From Gnetum montanum (Eukaryota; Streptophyta; Gnetopsida; Gnetales; Gnetaceae): a stretch of 31,200 bases of DNA. This document shows positions 1 to 10,524 of the stretch, one piece after another. The stretch's first letter is position 1. Each line of letters begins with the position of its first letter. Both the position numbers and the translations under genes were made by a program. The notes beneath the pieces are model-generated. The model was not told the DNA's origin and did no database searches. It saw only the letters and a program-made list of their open reading frames with translations. The stretch lies in contig MNCI01003975.1 of NCBI GenBank assembly GCA_015680685.1, forward strand, positions 1,143,939-1,175,138. The letters run 5' to 3'.

Positions 1-345
1 TTTTGCAAAATTTTATTTGTTACAAGTAGGTATTATAAGGACCGCATAGACTAGGCAGTTGAACAAAATAGGAAATTTTCAAGAACTCACAATACCTGGC
101 AAAGTTGGCTGAATTTCTTTAAAGTAGTCGTTTGTAGTTCACACACAATGCAATTGTTACATTTTACACAACCACATGCCGCAACAGCACACACACATAC
201 TCACATTAACTACTGAGTTTATTTGGAGGTATCTGGGCCTTGGTGTTGCCAGAGACCAGCAGGCACCTAAATCCTGTTTGAGGACACTCGTTGGCGGTCA
301 CGTCCCAAACGGTAGCCAACAATATGTTGTAGAGAATTTCTTGTC
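1..345. other. Unassigned segment, GC-richer than its surroundings
   Basis: No coding region, LTR end or RNA gene could be recognised on either strand. The segment is visibly less AT-rich than the LINE remnant that follows. It directly abuts the point where the LINE reading stops (about 346), so it is either the insertion that truncated the LINE or the sequence on the far side of a deletion. A 71-residue open frame at 176-391 on the plus strand runs across the junction into LINE antisense sequence and resembles nothing I know, so I do not call it. Confidence 0.5.
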
Positions 346-1090
346 ATACAAAGTGCATGTTAAGCAATTGTATACCTTGATTATCAATTGAAATTTCCTT
401 AATGAAATTATTTTGTAAATCATAATGTAGATTATGTGAAAGAAAATCTACAATAATAATAAAAAGATAGGAAGCTAGAGGATAATCTTAATAGTTTGAC
501 CATTGAAGAGAAAAGGAGGAACTTAATTCAAAGTTAGTAGCAACTTGAGCATTAGCATCAGTAAGTAGGGTATAGATAAGTTAAATAAAATAATGATTAA
601 ATCTTAGTTTATAGATACAAGAGATAATGAAATTCCATTCCATCCTTTCATAAGCTTTAGCATAATCTAAGTTATAAAACCAATGTCTTGGTTAGTATCA
701 AAAGCCCCTTACATTTCCTCCCAAGTTATAATGACATTATTTAAGATATGTTTACCTTTTCCAAAATCAGTTTGCTTAGATTTAATGATATCTTCAATAA
801 CCTTATGAATTTAGCAAGTCATGTATTTAGCTAAAATTTTTCAAGTATTTTTTAAGAAGAATAATAGGCCTTTAATCACCAATATGTTGAATATTTTCAT
901 TCTGAGAAAGAAGAAAAATATCACCTTTCTTAATATTTTTATCAAGAGAAATTTTATAATGCCTTCATGGAAAACATGAAAGAGATCATCTCCAATGATG
1001 TTCCAATGCTTATAAAATTCAATAGCTTTACCATCTACTAAACTAAAGATTGCTACTTTTATTTCTTCCAATCTAATTTTTTCTTTAGGA
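346..1090 (-). pseudogene. LINE ORF2 reverse transcriptase, truncated before the catalytic box
   Basis: The reverse transcriptase copies element RNA at the nicked target. On the minus strand 1071-950 reads EEIKVAIFSLVDGKA then IEFYKHWNIIGDDLF, the fingers region; part of the usual KAPGPDGF block is missing. About 790-690 gives QTDFGKGKHILNNVI, like the Q(T/A)GFVKGR block. About 680-620 gives LDYAKAYERMEW, motif A, with its catalytic Asp kept. About 490-400 gives DYPLASYLF, the degenerate QGCPLAPYLF block. At 358-346 the reading MHFV stops, exactly where FADD should continue. Stops and frameshifts occur throughout. The truncation removes both catalytic Asp residues of that box. Confidence 0.82.
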
Positions 1091-1724
1091 ATACTTTAAT
1101 GTGCTTTTGTAATAAGATAAAGAATATGTGTACTAGAGGTCTTGAAGGATTCCTTGCTAAAACATTTAAAAGAAAAAAGATTTGCTAAAAAAAAAAAAAC
1201 TCTTACTAGTCTTAAGATCTTTAATGATAAAATCATTTATATAAAGTAATTCTAGTTTAAGTACTTTACTCTTTCCTTTTAAAATTTTTTTAAAAATTCC
1301 TTACAAGGTTCATCTTTAATTTTTTGCCAATCCATGTGACTTTTAGTGAGAGCTCTTTTAACTTTAAAAGTATCCAACATTATTTAGTATAATGAAGGAT
1401 TTTTGAGTTTCAGAACCAAAGGTATTTGGGTCTAAAAGAATTTGCATTTTCTTTACAAATTCTACAAGATCTTCTTTAAATTGACACTTATGCTTAGCAA
1501 ATTGCTTCCTAAACCATCTACCATAATTTTGACTCTACAAGGAGTTCTTTGCCACTAGTCAATCCAATCAATGTCGCTAGTAGGACTTCTTCTTTTTTTT
1601 TTTTCATTCCATAAAGACTTCAAAATATTTTTCCGATTGGGTCCTATTAACATATTAGCATTTATATGAAAAAGGTCATGCTTTTGAAAGGATAAAAAAT
1701 TAATACTAGAGAGAAAAATACAAA

Positions 1725-2263
1725 TAGAAATATGATTTGACAAAGTAGCATCTTTATGCACTTCTACTTCTCTACTAGGCTTCCAAAAGGAAATATTAGA
1801 GATGTAAAATCTATTAAGTTAACAATAAATTCTATCATTTCCTTATTGATAATTATACCAAGTATAATGCTTCTCATTTGAATGAGATGAGAATAAAGAG
1901 CTAACATCAAAAAGAAAATATTTTCTTTAAAATTACACTAGTATTCTTTTTCTTGAGAAGATATATTAGGAGGAAGATCACTAAGTTTATTTAAATGACT
2001 TTTAACCATATTTGAATCACCTTCAATAATCGAAGGAACTTTAGGCAAAGATAGATGATATTTCCAAATCTTTGATTGATCTTTTGAATTATTATGAGCA
2101 TAAACATTATAGAGTCCAAAGTCACTTTTTCACTATGACAATTAATCAAAATAACTCTTTCGATATTGTTAAAACCAGAATTCATAATTTTTCCAGTCCA
2201 AATTTTATTAACAAGAATTGCAACACCTCCTTTGTTAACTTCATGAACAACTAGAAGAAACAA
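1725..2263 (-). pseudogene. LINE ORF2 endonuclease domain, decayed
   Basis: This is the N-terminal APE-type endonuclease of ORF2, which nicks target DNA to prime reverse transcription. From 2263 downward the minus strand reads GGVAILVNKIWTGKI and then NCHSEKVTLDS, matching the GG(V/A) block and the strand ahead of the usual NVYAPN stretch of plant LINE endonucleases. In another frame, at about 1880-1790, comes a TWYNY...GNDRIY block followed by NRFYIS, where RLDRFYIS is usual. It is followed at about 1750-1725 by DATLSNHISI, where the catalytic SDH motif has become SNH. A frame change between the two halves and stops at about 1948 and 1990 show it is broken. The catalytic Asp of SDH is lost; the His remains. 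Confidence 0.8.
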
Positions 2264-2739
2264 TGCAATTTTTAAAATACATTTAAGAAAGAACCTAATA
2301 TCATGAGTTGATATCTTAATTTATTGTATGAAAAGAGAATTTGGAGATAAATGCTAGTTTGACAAATACACCTTCGTAGTATTTGCATAGAATCTATCAA
2401 AAAGTCCCCAACCATTTCATGATAAAACTAACATTGACATGTGGGGGAGAAGGCCTCCATCCTTGATTTTTCAAGCTCAACATTTTTCTCACAATTCATA
2501 TCATTAATAAGTAGAAAAGCATTGTTTGATAAGAAAAAAGAACACTTAGAATAGTAGTAGAAGTAGAAAGAGAATGAGATACCTTTGGGGTTTTTAAATT
2601 AGATGCAATATCTAAAAATATTTTTTTATATTACATCTTTATAGTTAAAAGGATATGCAAAAGGTTAGAACTTCTTGTAGAAGATTTCATTTGTGCCTAT
2701 GAAAAATACCATTATTTGTCTTTTTTGGAAATTGTTGTT

Positions 2740-3180
2740 TCTTTTCCCCATAAATAACTTTTTTATTGAGAAAAAGATAGATTCCAATAACATTGTCTTC
2801 ATAATGACAATAGCTGCAAAATCTTCCTAAATTATAAGATGTAAATTTTTTAATAAAAATGTTGATTACAGGCCTTGAGTTTTAATTTTTTCTTCTTTTA
2901 CCTTAAATCAATTTGTATAAAATAACATGTATGCTAAATAGCATATGGTAACATTTTTAACTCTGTTTTTAAGATTATGCTAATGATTCTAATAATTTTT
3001 CTTTCAACACTTTAAAAAATCAGAGGAAGATTTTCTAATTCAATATAATAAGGAATTTTAGAATAATTAGAATATGGATCAAAATCCACTTTTTATTTCT
3101 GAGTAATAAAATTATTATGTTGATCCATAAAAAATTTATGATCTACTAATTTCTTAACCATTTGAGAATTGGTTAATTCA
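2740..3180 (-). pseudogene. LINE ORF1 remnant (RNA-binding protein with degenerate zinc knuckle)
   Basis: ORF1 proteins of plant L1 elements bind the element RNA. Around 3100-3020 the minus strand reads FDPYSNYSKIPYYIELENLP, a stretch typical of the region before the knuckle in plant LINE ORF1 and DUF4283-type proteins. Downstream, at 2818-2777, the reading CSYCHYEDNVIGIY has the spacing of a CX2CX4HX4C knuckle, but the His is Asn and the last Cys is Tyr, so two zinc ligands are lost. Several stops interrupt the frame (for example at about 3098 and 3015). The knuckle lies ahead of the endonuclease on the same strand, as expected for ORF1 followed by ORF2. The N-terminal part is too decayed to delimit. 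Confidence 0.7.
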
Positions 3181-3480
3181 AGAAGAATAAAAGATTTGAA
3201 AAAGTAGCAAACATGCAAAACACTAATTCCATAGCATTTATGAATTGCCTAAATTACTAGTATAAAACCCTTATTCAAACAAACAAATCTAATAATCTGT
3301 AGAAATATGTATCATAAAGTGATATCTTTTGATAGGGATTCTTATAAATCATCAAGGAAAAAAAATTAAAAGCTTCAAAATTCTTCATATTCTTTACAAT
3401 TTATGAGACAATATTTTCCATCTTCCGATGATTACCCATCAAAAGGAATTTCAACTAAAAGAACTCCGCTAGAAATCCTC

Positions 3481-4936
3481 AAGATTGACAAACCACTTGA
3501 AACATATTTAGAGTACAAATAGTAGTTGAACATGATAGCCTCCCAAATTGTAATAAATAGTCAACTTAAACAAGATTCTAAATATATAAATTCTAATCTA
3601 AACTCTTGCTTTTTCAACTACTTCTCAAAGTTAACACTTGTAACACATGTGAGGTAAAAATAAAGGGGAAGTCATTTGAAGGATTGAGGAGAACAAATAA
3701 ATCACAACTCCTTAAGGATTTTGGAACCAAGTATCAAGTAGTTGGATACCCATGCATTGGGGTTACTATATCCAAAAAGTAAGTATCAAATAGCCAAACA
3801 AGCAACTATTAAATATTAAGAAACCAAAACACTAAATAAATAATATCGAATGATCAAACATATCTAATGAAATTCCACCATAACTTAGAACTTAATTTAT
3901 GGAAGCTAGTACCCACTTTTAGTTTGAAAATGGAAAAGTTGAGATGTGTATTTTTTGTGCACAAAAGGATTTTATCCAAAACCTAAATTAAAATCAAAAT
4001 TTACTAACCAAACTTATTATTATTTCTTGAATCTAGTACCAAGGTTAGTAGCGAAAACTTCATTGATTTTTGTTGTACACTAAGGTGAGAAGCCTAAAGT
4101 CTTCTACTCACTTTCCCTTTCATGTAGTGTTGTTTAAAAGTCAACATTACATGGACTTCTCTACTATAGATAACAAAAGGTTGTATCTCATGGTTTCTTT
4201 TAAACCAACTTGCCAACTCACTCAATGCTAGCTCCATGAACCACATCCAAACTCACAAAAAGGTATTTCAAGAAATAATCAAACATTAGTGTTAAATATT
4301 AAACAAATATAAAAATCATGATCGAAAAACATATCAAAGCCAAAATCAAAATGTATGTCAAATGAAAGTTTACCTATCCAGTAGGTAGCTAACTCCTTGA
4401 TTATACTACATTCCAAGTCATCTAATAAATTGCTAGAACAATAAAATAGCTAAGTGTTAGATTTCAAAATTTGAAGAACATTCTATGTATATTAAATTTC
4501 CAAAGACTAATCAATGGAGGTTTCCAACATTCTTTCATGTCAAAAATCCTTAGAAACTACATTTTTAGTTAATTTGAAAATTGCTGAGATCTAATAAGGG
4601 TAGTATTACATTACAAAAGTTGTTTCATTTTTCACATGCTACTAAATGATGTAATCAATGTTCACTGTCATCTTTGTCGCAATCTCATCATGAGGTTTTG
4701 ATCAACTAAAATGCACCATAAAGGATATGTTATGATTGATGTTGATGTTCTAAGCAACTTTTTCTTCTTTGTTGTCAGTGTTCGACATCATCTCAAGTCA
4801 CAAAAATGCAAAAAAAAGTAGAAAGACCTAGTTCAATGTTCTAGAAATTTGATAGAAGTAAATAGAATAAAAAAGAAATCTAAATAGAAAAACTTCAAAA
4901 TGCAATGCATATAGCATGGTAAATTCAATATTATAA
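3481..4936. other. AT-rich spacer, nothing recognised
   Basis: I find no reading frame, LTR end, primer site or RNA gene. It may hold the 5' UTR of the LINE. One imperfect inverted repeat, catgtagtgttg (about 4121) against caacattacatg (about 4142), differs by one base across a 9-base loop. It is not long enough to name an element. Confidence 0.5.
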
Positions 4937-4937
4937 T

Positions 4938-5085
4938 GAGGTGTTAGCTTAGTGGAAAGACTCTTTCTTTGAAAGCTCCAAGTCATGGATTTGATTCTAG
5001 CAGGCAATGTTGAGTTTTATCCTCTAATTGAACTATATATCTTAGGGTGTACCTATATTACAATTATTTTGGGGTTCCAACAACC
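4938..5085 (+). mobile_element. tRNA-derived SINE, forward copy
   Basis: The head is tRNA-like. An A-box-like stretch reads ttagcttagtggaaaga at about 4944-4960, and a B-box-like ggatttgattc lies at about 4987-4997, with the spacing of an internal RNA polymerase III promoter. The acceptor stem does not close, so it is not a tRNA gene. Beyond the head, the body (about 5008-5078) matches the body of two reverse copies at 5500-5646 and 6061-6197, including a shared tacctat...caattattttg.g.ttc run. Three copies sharing both head and body make this a dispersed SINE family rather than a stray tRNA relic. The 3' limit is approximate because no clear tail is visible. Confidence 0.6.
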
Positions 5086-5499
5086 CCACAAGATGCATGA
5101 ACATGCATTAAAAAACTAGATTTGATAGAGGAAAAGTCCTTAAAATATCTCGTTGTACAGTTGCTATATAGATCAACCCAAACTGAATTGAATTCACACA
5201 TAATCAAATATTCTAAAATCCAAGAGATTAGCATTAGAAAAATTTCCTTACTTAACTAACATCATTATAGATAGAAACCCTTACATAGCTGACATTTTCT
5301 AAAAGTTCCCTCTAAATCCTTAGAGGAGGCAAAGTTTAAAGATCATATTTAGGTAAGAGCTAAAATGGAACCTCAAACAGAAAGTACTTACCTAGATAAG
5401 AATGGCTATGTAGGCTTTCACAAGAATGCTCTCCTATTCAATAATGTCTTCCTCTTTGGCTCTAATTCCTATATATTGGTGAAGTAAATAGATGGTTTG
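5086..5499. other. AT-rich spacer, nothing recognised
   Basis: No coding potential or element end seen on either strand. Confidence 0.4.
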
Positions 5500-5646
5500 G
5501 TTTAGAACTCAAAATAATTGAAACATAGGTATATGCAAATACATATAGCCAAATTAGAACTATATAATTCAATATTATCCATTGGAATTGAACCCATAAC
5601 TTGAGCTTCCAAATCAAGAGTCTTACCACTAGGTTCATACTCATAT
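5500..5646 (-). mobile_element. tRNA-derived SINE, reverse copy 1
   Basis: Read on the minus strand from about 5646, the head has the A-box-like cctagtggtaagactctt and the B-box-like gggttcaattcc (about 5593-5582). The body then carries tatacctatgtttcaattattttgagttc, split here only by position, which matches the forward copy at 4938. It lies inside the first unit of a tandem duplication, so it was already in place when the duplication arose. The 60-residue open frame on this strand is an accident of the SINE. Confidence 0.6.
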
Positions 5647-6620
5647 CTTGAAGCTTTTAAATGTAATTAATTAGGGTACTATCCCATTCTAACTCTTTAA
5701 AATAAAAATAATAATTAAATTAATTATTTACAAAATAATTACAAGACACATATCACACACAACATAAATAATGCATATCACATACTCAACGTAAATCCCC
5801 ATATGCCAATGATCCATCTAGTACCTCATACATGCTTATTCAAAATTCCAAATGGTTAGTGCATATATGCTAAGATAAAATAAATGTATTTACCAAATAC
5901 AACTTGAAAATATAAATGCTAAAACACATATCTTAACTATTCAAAGCACATGAGCCTAAAATAAATTAAATAAACTAAAATACCAATATTATCTTACTAA
6001 TGTATTTACAAAGTGCATAGCATAACTATGTATGCTTATCATTTTAATTAAAATAAAAACTAAAATAAATTGAAACATAGGTACACTTAAAGACATAATC
6101 AAATTAAAACTATATAATTCAATATTATCCATTGAAATTGAAACCATAACTTGGAGGTTCCAAATTAAGAGTCTTACCACTAGGCTAATACTCATAACTT
6201 GAATCTTTCAAATGTAACTAACAATGGTACCATTCCATGCTACCTCTTTAAAGTTAAAATAACAATTAAATTAATTATTTACTAAATAATTTCAAGACAC
6301 ATATTACACACAACATAAATAGCACATAACACATACTTGACATACATTCCCATATGCCAATGACCCATCTAGTACCTAATACCTGCTTATTCACAACTCC
6401 AATAAAGGGGTTAGTGCATATATGCTAAAATAAAATAAATGCAATTATCAAACACACCTTGAAAATATAAATTAAAACACATATCTTAATGATCCAAAGC
6501 ACATGAGCTTAAAATAAATTAAATAAATTAAAATACCAATAACATCTTACTAATGTATTTACAAAGTGCATAGGCTAATTATGTATGCTCATACATTTCA
6601 ATTAAAATAAAAACTAAAAT
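5521..6620. repeat. Tandem duplication, two units of about 550 bp plus a partial third
   Basis: Unit 1 (5521-6072) and unit 2 (6073 to about 6620) align end to end with small indels and scattered substitutions. Shared landmarks include aaacatagg at the start, tataattcaatattatccatt, gagtcttaccactagg, ccatatgccaatga.ccatctagtacct, tagtgcatatatgcta, and tttacaaagtgcatag near the end. About 6625-6700 resembles a degraded fragment of the last part of the unit. Each unit contains a reverse SINE plus about 400 bp of flank, so the event is segmental and not a SINE multiplication. Its position, just past the probable 3' LTR start of element D at 7000, means it may lie inside that LTR. Confidence 0.8.
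6061..6197 (-). mobile_element. tRNA-derived SINE, reverse copy 2
   Basis: Same family and orientation as the copy at 5500-5646, with the head cctagtggtaagactctt and a degenerate B box (ggtttcaatttc). It is in the equivalent position of the second tandem unit, so it is a duplicate of copy 1 rather than an independent insertion. Confidence 0.6.
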
Positions 6621-7000
6621 AAATTAAGAAACCAAAACATCTTATAAGGTAGTTACAAAGTAAATAGCTCAACTATGTAATGCTAAAATATAAAATAAGA
6701 TAAATTTGGATATTACATATATCTCATGATGATAATTATAAGACATAAATGTGTACAAATAAAATAAACAATTAAAACACTAAGATATATAAAAATTGAA
6801 AAGAAAGGTACACAATATGAACCCAAAAGGTCTAATAAAAATGAAGGCTCAAATACATAAGTAAACCCAAGAATATGTAGCATTATCAAATAATACCAAA
6901 GTATGACCTAAGAGAGGGTAAAAATACAAGGAAATAGTTAGACAAATAATATATCAATGGTCTAAATCATAAAACATAGCAACTAAGATGGGGTGTTATA
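6621..7000 (-). mobile_element. Probable start of the 3' LTR of element D
   Basis: On the minus strand a purine-rich run (RC of 7001-7013, aataggggaacag) directly follows the end of the D polyprotein, and then tataacacccc begins at 7000. That is the layout of a polypurine tract followed by an LTR whose first bases TGTAAC have decayed to TATAAC. I could not find the other end of the LTR or a partner copy, so only the start is supported. The rest of this stretch is AT-rich without other signals. Confidence 0.4.
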
Positions 7001-7013
7001 CTGTTCCCCTATT
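7001..7013 (-). promoter_or_regulatory. Candidate polypurine tract of element D
   Basis: The minus strand reads aataggggaacag immediately before the putative LTR start, the position where plus-strand DNA synthesis is primed in Ty3/gypsy elements. Confidence 0.4.
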
Positions 7014-7652
7014 AAGAATATTTCTCCTTAAAAATCTTAAGGTGAAAGGTATATAAATTCTTTTCCTTCTCCCAAGTTGCTTCTTGTGAATCATGTTTTG
7101 TTTATCCAAATAATCTTAATGATACAATAATTTTGGTTTTCAATTGTCTTTTCATGCACTTCATAATCTTAACTGACTGTTCTACATGACTATTAAGACA
7201 TAATTTTAGGTTGAATTTGCACATATTCTCACTTTATAACATGGTTTGAATCTTATGCATATGTATTATCAACATCAAAATACACCATGAGTAGACTATA
7301 ACTCTTGTAGAAGTTCAAATTGATATGCAACTACTCTAGTATTTTCCTAAATTAGAGAGGATCAATGTAGTGTAGTGCTAACTTCTTTCTCCAATCAAAT
7401 ATCATATTTTCTTCCAAAGCTAAAATTTAAAGGAAACTTAATTTCAAATGTTGAATTTTAAAGTTATTTTCTTATTATTAATATACTTGATGAAGTTGTT
7501 ATATATTACTTGAATTTTATCTCTAAAAATATAATCTTCGCTTCATATAATATCTATGTGGTTTCTTTGTTTGATCTTTTTAGAAATCTAGCAAAGAGAC
7601 ATTTGTTAAGATCTAGCATTTAACATTTGATATGATGTTCTTATCAAACTAG
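7014..7652 (-). pseudogene. Ty3/gypsy element D, C-terminal integrase and chromodomain-like end
   Basis: This is the 3' end of a chromovirus-like pol gene; the tail of the integrase helps direct insertion. On the minus strand, about 7400-7350 reads FDWRKKLALHYIDPL and about 7325-7285 reads VAYQFELLQEL, the blocks expected after the catalytic core. About 7150-7075 reads QLKTKIIVSLRLFG, a stop, then TKHDSQEATWEKE, which ends like a chromodomain (EATWE). Several frame changes and stops break it. It is continuous with 14661-15388: removing element A and one copy of cctaa rejoins the reading EFTYSNSY to ASLIRTSYQML. It belongs to a different lineage from A and B, as judged by the chromodomain-like end. 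Confidence 0.72.
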
Positions 7653-7657
7653 CCTAA
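7653..7657. repeat. Target site duplication of element A, left copy
   Basis: The 5-mer cctaa lies just outside the left LTR and is repeated exactly at 14661-14665, outside the right LTR. A perfect 5-bp duplication is the usual mark of Ty3/gypsy integration. Confidence 0.93.
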
Positions 7658-8070
7658 TGATGAGTGGTGAGGTACCCCTACACTCAACCATATGAAATAA
7701 GCGTAGCACGCGCGATCCGGTTGAACTCTGTAGACTAAATGTCTAAACGCCCCATGGAACACTTGGGGTTAATCATTCGTTGTCTTCCCAGACTTACTTG
7801 TTTTTGTCATGGTGTATGGTTAAGTAAGTTTGAGGTATATGATTTTTATGGTCTTTTAAATGTTTTTCTCCTATGCTATTGAGGTGAAGGGTTGAGAAAA
7901 TAGCTAACTCTAGCTAAGGACTAAGTATAAATTAACTAGCTTCAGCATCCATTCCCACTTACCGTACACACCCTAAACTATGCAACTGTGGCTACCAAAC
8001 ACTAATCGTTACTGGGATCACCACACATAACGCACGTGCTCAAAGTGGTCATACTGAGGCACTTAACTAG

Positions 8071-8250
8071 CCTAAACATGATGAACAACTGATTCCTTGA
8101 CTAGCCATACACATCCGTAGATGCTCATAATCAATTTGTACTCATCCGTGTTCTAGGAGTTGAGGGTGAGAGAGACTAATCGCGATGAGCAGCCAATTCC
8201 TTGATTAGCCGTACACATTCGTCAATGCTCATAATCAAGTCATACTCATG
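8071..8250. repeat. Internal direct duplication within LTR A
   Basis: Two segments of about 80 bp, about 8071-8148 and 8172-8250, share the order gat.a.ca.c..attccttga.tagcc.tacacat.cgt.gatgctcataatcaa....tactcat. The same pair is present in the right LTR (about 14143-14218 and 14249-14325), so it was part of the element before insertion. I do not see it clearly in the LTR of element B. Confidence 0.75.
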
Positions 8251-8540
8251 CCATGCTAATGCAGGTAATAAATAACATGTAATAAATAACAGGTAATAAA
8301 TCCTATTCCATGCATTGCAAGGTTTATCCACAAAGCTCGTCTTTATTGCTGTACACAACTTACGTTCAAGTACAAAGCTGCTCGAATAAAGATCCGTTCA
8401 CTTGGGGACTCCTACTGTGGGCACATGGAAAATATTCTATCTCTGGAGTGATCAAACTTCCAGTGTTTTCCTACTTTAAGCCTAGGATGAGAAATGAGGG
8501 GAGTGCCACCTCTTATTTATTGATTTGGCAATGGACCACG

Positions 8541-8558
8541 ATATCGCGTACGCGATAT
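8541..8558. repeat. 18-bp perfect palindrome in U3 of element A
   Basis: The sequence atatcgcgtacgcgatat equals its own reverse complement. It lies upstream of the TATA-like site in transcription sense, where LTR enhancers sit. The other LTR of A has only an imperfect form (about 14611-14632), and the related LTR E has several palindromes of the type atcatagatatgat in the same part. Confidence 0.85.
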
Positions 8559-8606
8559 TGCAAGGGACGACATGATATTGCTGCTTGTGTGAATCGCGTC
8601 TCATCA

Positions 8607-8617
8607 TACCCCCTTGA
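8607..8617 (-). promoter_or_regulatory. Polypurine tract of element A
   Basis: The minus strand reads tcaagggggta and then the LTR (TGATGAG). A G-rich purine run directly before the 3' LTR is the plus-strand primer. Element E has the matching tcatgagggta at the same position. Confidence 0.75.
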
Positions 8618-10362
8618 CTGAATAAAAACTCGTCCTTGAGTTCCTTACAATAATATCGGGAAGGTATGGAATTATTGAGGGGAATGGAACTAATGGGATG
8701 ACATGTGAATGGATCATTTTTACAAGACTTGACAAAACTGGGGTTCATGACAATAAGGGTGAACACCTTATTACAATGACATCAGGCCTTAGTTGGTAGC
8801 TGAGAGAGAGAGAGAAAGAAGTGTTGTTACTGCCAATGCCACGATTTCACCTTTGTTGTCTATCTGTAAGCACGCCATCGATCTTTCTCCTTGCATAGCT
8901 GCTTTAGCGCTGCTCCACTCCAAGTGTTTACTCCAGATCCAATCCGTTGTTGTATGATTGCCATCTGCACATACAACACAATCATATATTAGCAAGGGTA
9001 AATAAATCATCATGTAATTGATACCTTGTTGCAGTGTAGGTCCATTGGCTAGGTTGTGGTATGGCTGATATGGATTTGGGAATATATTAATGATGACTAT
9101 CGAAGGTGTAGGGGTTAGGAAGAAAATCAAAAATCAAAAATTTCGGGGCTAGGAGAAAAATCGAAAAAATCAGGCCCCGTACCCCCATGACTAATCGCGA
9201 ACCTCTGGTAGCATTAGAATGGAGAAAGAAAAGGAGTAAGAAAGATAGATAAAAAGGGAGAACTATGGCATCGATGAAATGGATGTCAAGATGGAAATGA
9301 ACAAAATAAAATGAATTGAAAAATGTTAAGGAAAAGAATTTAACTAATGCTCCAAATAGGAATGTTAGTGGGTCCTCCCCAAAGCAGGCTTCTGCCCTTA
9401 ATGCCCTGACAAAGCCACATTCAAAGAGTCTGTAGGCCCTGGGAATGTCATTTGGAACAAGAGTTAAAGGCTTAACCGTAAGCATTTACCAAAAAGAAAA
9501 CAATGCATCAACCAAAATATATATGCTAATGATACAACCGAAAATGAGGTGAACAATGGAGAGAAGGATGGAGAGAAGAGAATGGAATGGAATCCCAAGA
9601 ACAAGGTGGTGTACAACCCCTTGTTTGTTTTATGATTAAGGTGATTTAGCAATTCTCATTCCAACTTTGGCCTCAAACCAACCACAACCAGTGACTTTGC
9701 ATCAATGCATTCGGCTAAACCATCCACTCGGATAACAAGAATGCCTTCCCTAAGAGTCACCACCCTTCCGATGAAACAAAGGAGGGAATGGGAAGTGAGA
9801 AGGGACTTAGTTAAGGGGAACACTTTTGGTTCCATAACCAGTGCTTGTAGCCCAAGTTTATTCGTCTAAGGGGTATGCTTTGAATTCTCACTTTCTTTAT
9901 TTTTTTTTTTATGTTTTTATGCATGAGAACCACACCATGCAAAGATTTTTTATTTTTATTGTCTCAGCTTCCGATAGTTGGGTAACAATGGTAAGAAAAC
10001 TCAAGAAGAAACATTCAAGCACCCAAGAGAATGACCAACACAAAAGCATCAAGTTCCCTTGAAGTCACACCCTTTTCAATCCTTGAGTCCTTCCTTAGTT
10101 TGAGAAATGCCCATTCACCGATTCGATAAGTTCTTATTAAGAAGGGACTGTGCATTTCCAAGTCGAGAGAAACCATAGAAATTGGTGGATGGATGGGTGA
10201 AGTGATCTCATTGCCTGTCATATCAAAATAAACATACCTTAGTATCAACATTGTGACTTAAAGGTAAAAATCAAACATTAGCAATCAATATGAGAACAGT
10301 TCATACCATCATTCCAAACACTTATTATGGGAAAAACTTAATGGAAAAGTATAATGATGTTG

Positions 10363-10490
10363 TAAAAAAAACTAGAAAAGTTAAAGAAATTTGTAAAACA
10401 AAAATTAGAAAAGTTCAAGAAATTTGTAAAACAAAAATATGTAAAACAAAAATGTTGTAAAAAAAAACGTGTAAAACAAAAATCGAAAAA
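10363..10490. repeat. A-rich short tandem repeat in element A
   Basis: Repeated units built on tagaaaagtt.aagaaatttg followed by taaaacaaaaa, then shorter taaaacaaaaa units. This is the T-rich run, in element sense, that also follows the internal purine block of B (about 26280-26400). Confidence 0.7.
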
Positions 10491-10524
10491 GAACTAAGGG
10501 CCTCATATGATCAGCATAGGTGGC

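Larger units (their letters stand above)
346..3480 (-). mobile_element. Degenerate L1-type LINE retrotransposon, 3'-truncated
   Basis: Read on the minus strand, the segment gives the L1 order: an ORF1 remnant with a zinc knuckle (about 3180-2740), an apurinic-type endonuclease (about 2263-1725), a linker, then the reverse transcriptase (about 1090-346). All parts are broken by stops and frameshifts, so the element is dead. The 5' limit is uncertain: ORF1-like reading fades above about 3200, and a faint trace around 3450 is the furthest I can follow. The 3' half of the RT, the C-terminal domain, the 3' UTR and the poly(A) tail are missing, because unrelated sequence begins at about 346. An LTR element is excluded by the endonuclease ahead of the RT. 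Confidence 0.85.
7658..8606 (-). repeat. 3' LTR of element A
   Basis: 949 bp, starting tgatgag and ending ctcatca. In transcription sense (minus strand) U3 starts at 8606. The TATA-like site is eroded (aataaata, RC of 8515-8522). The AATAAA polyadenylation signal is kept (RC of 8342-8347). A perfect 18-bp palindrome, atatcgcgtacgcgatat, sits at 8541-8558 in U3. A direct duplication of about 80 bp lies inside (about 8071-8148 and 8172-8250). Confidence 0.93.

Noticed and set aside
176-391. Protein gene of 71 codons, plus strand
   Set aside because: It crosses the junction into antisense LINE sequence and has no known similarity.
4938-5010. A tRNA gene
   Set aside because: A-box-like and B-box-like stretches are present, but the acceptor and anticodon stems do not pair, and related copies share an AT-rich body. 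It is a SINE head.
8789-9485. An env-like gene in element A (open frames of 132 and 113 codons, minus)
   Set aside because: Hydrophobic stretches only, no recognisable motif, and no matching frame in the homologous part of element B.
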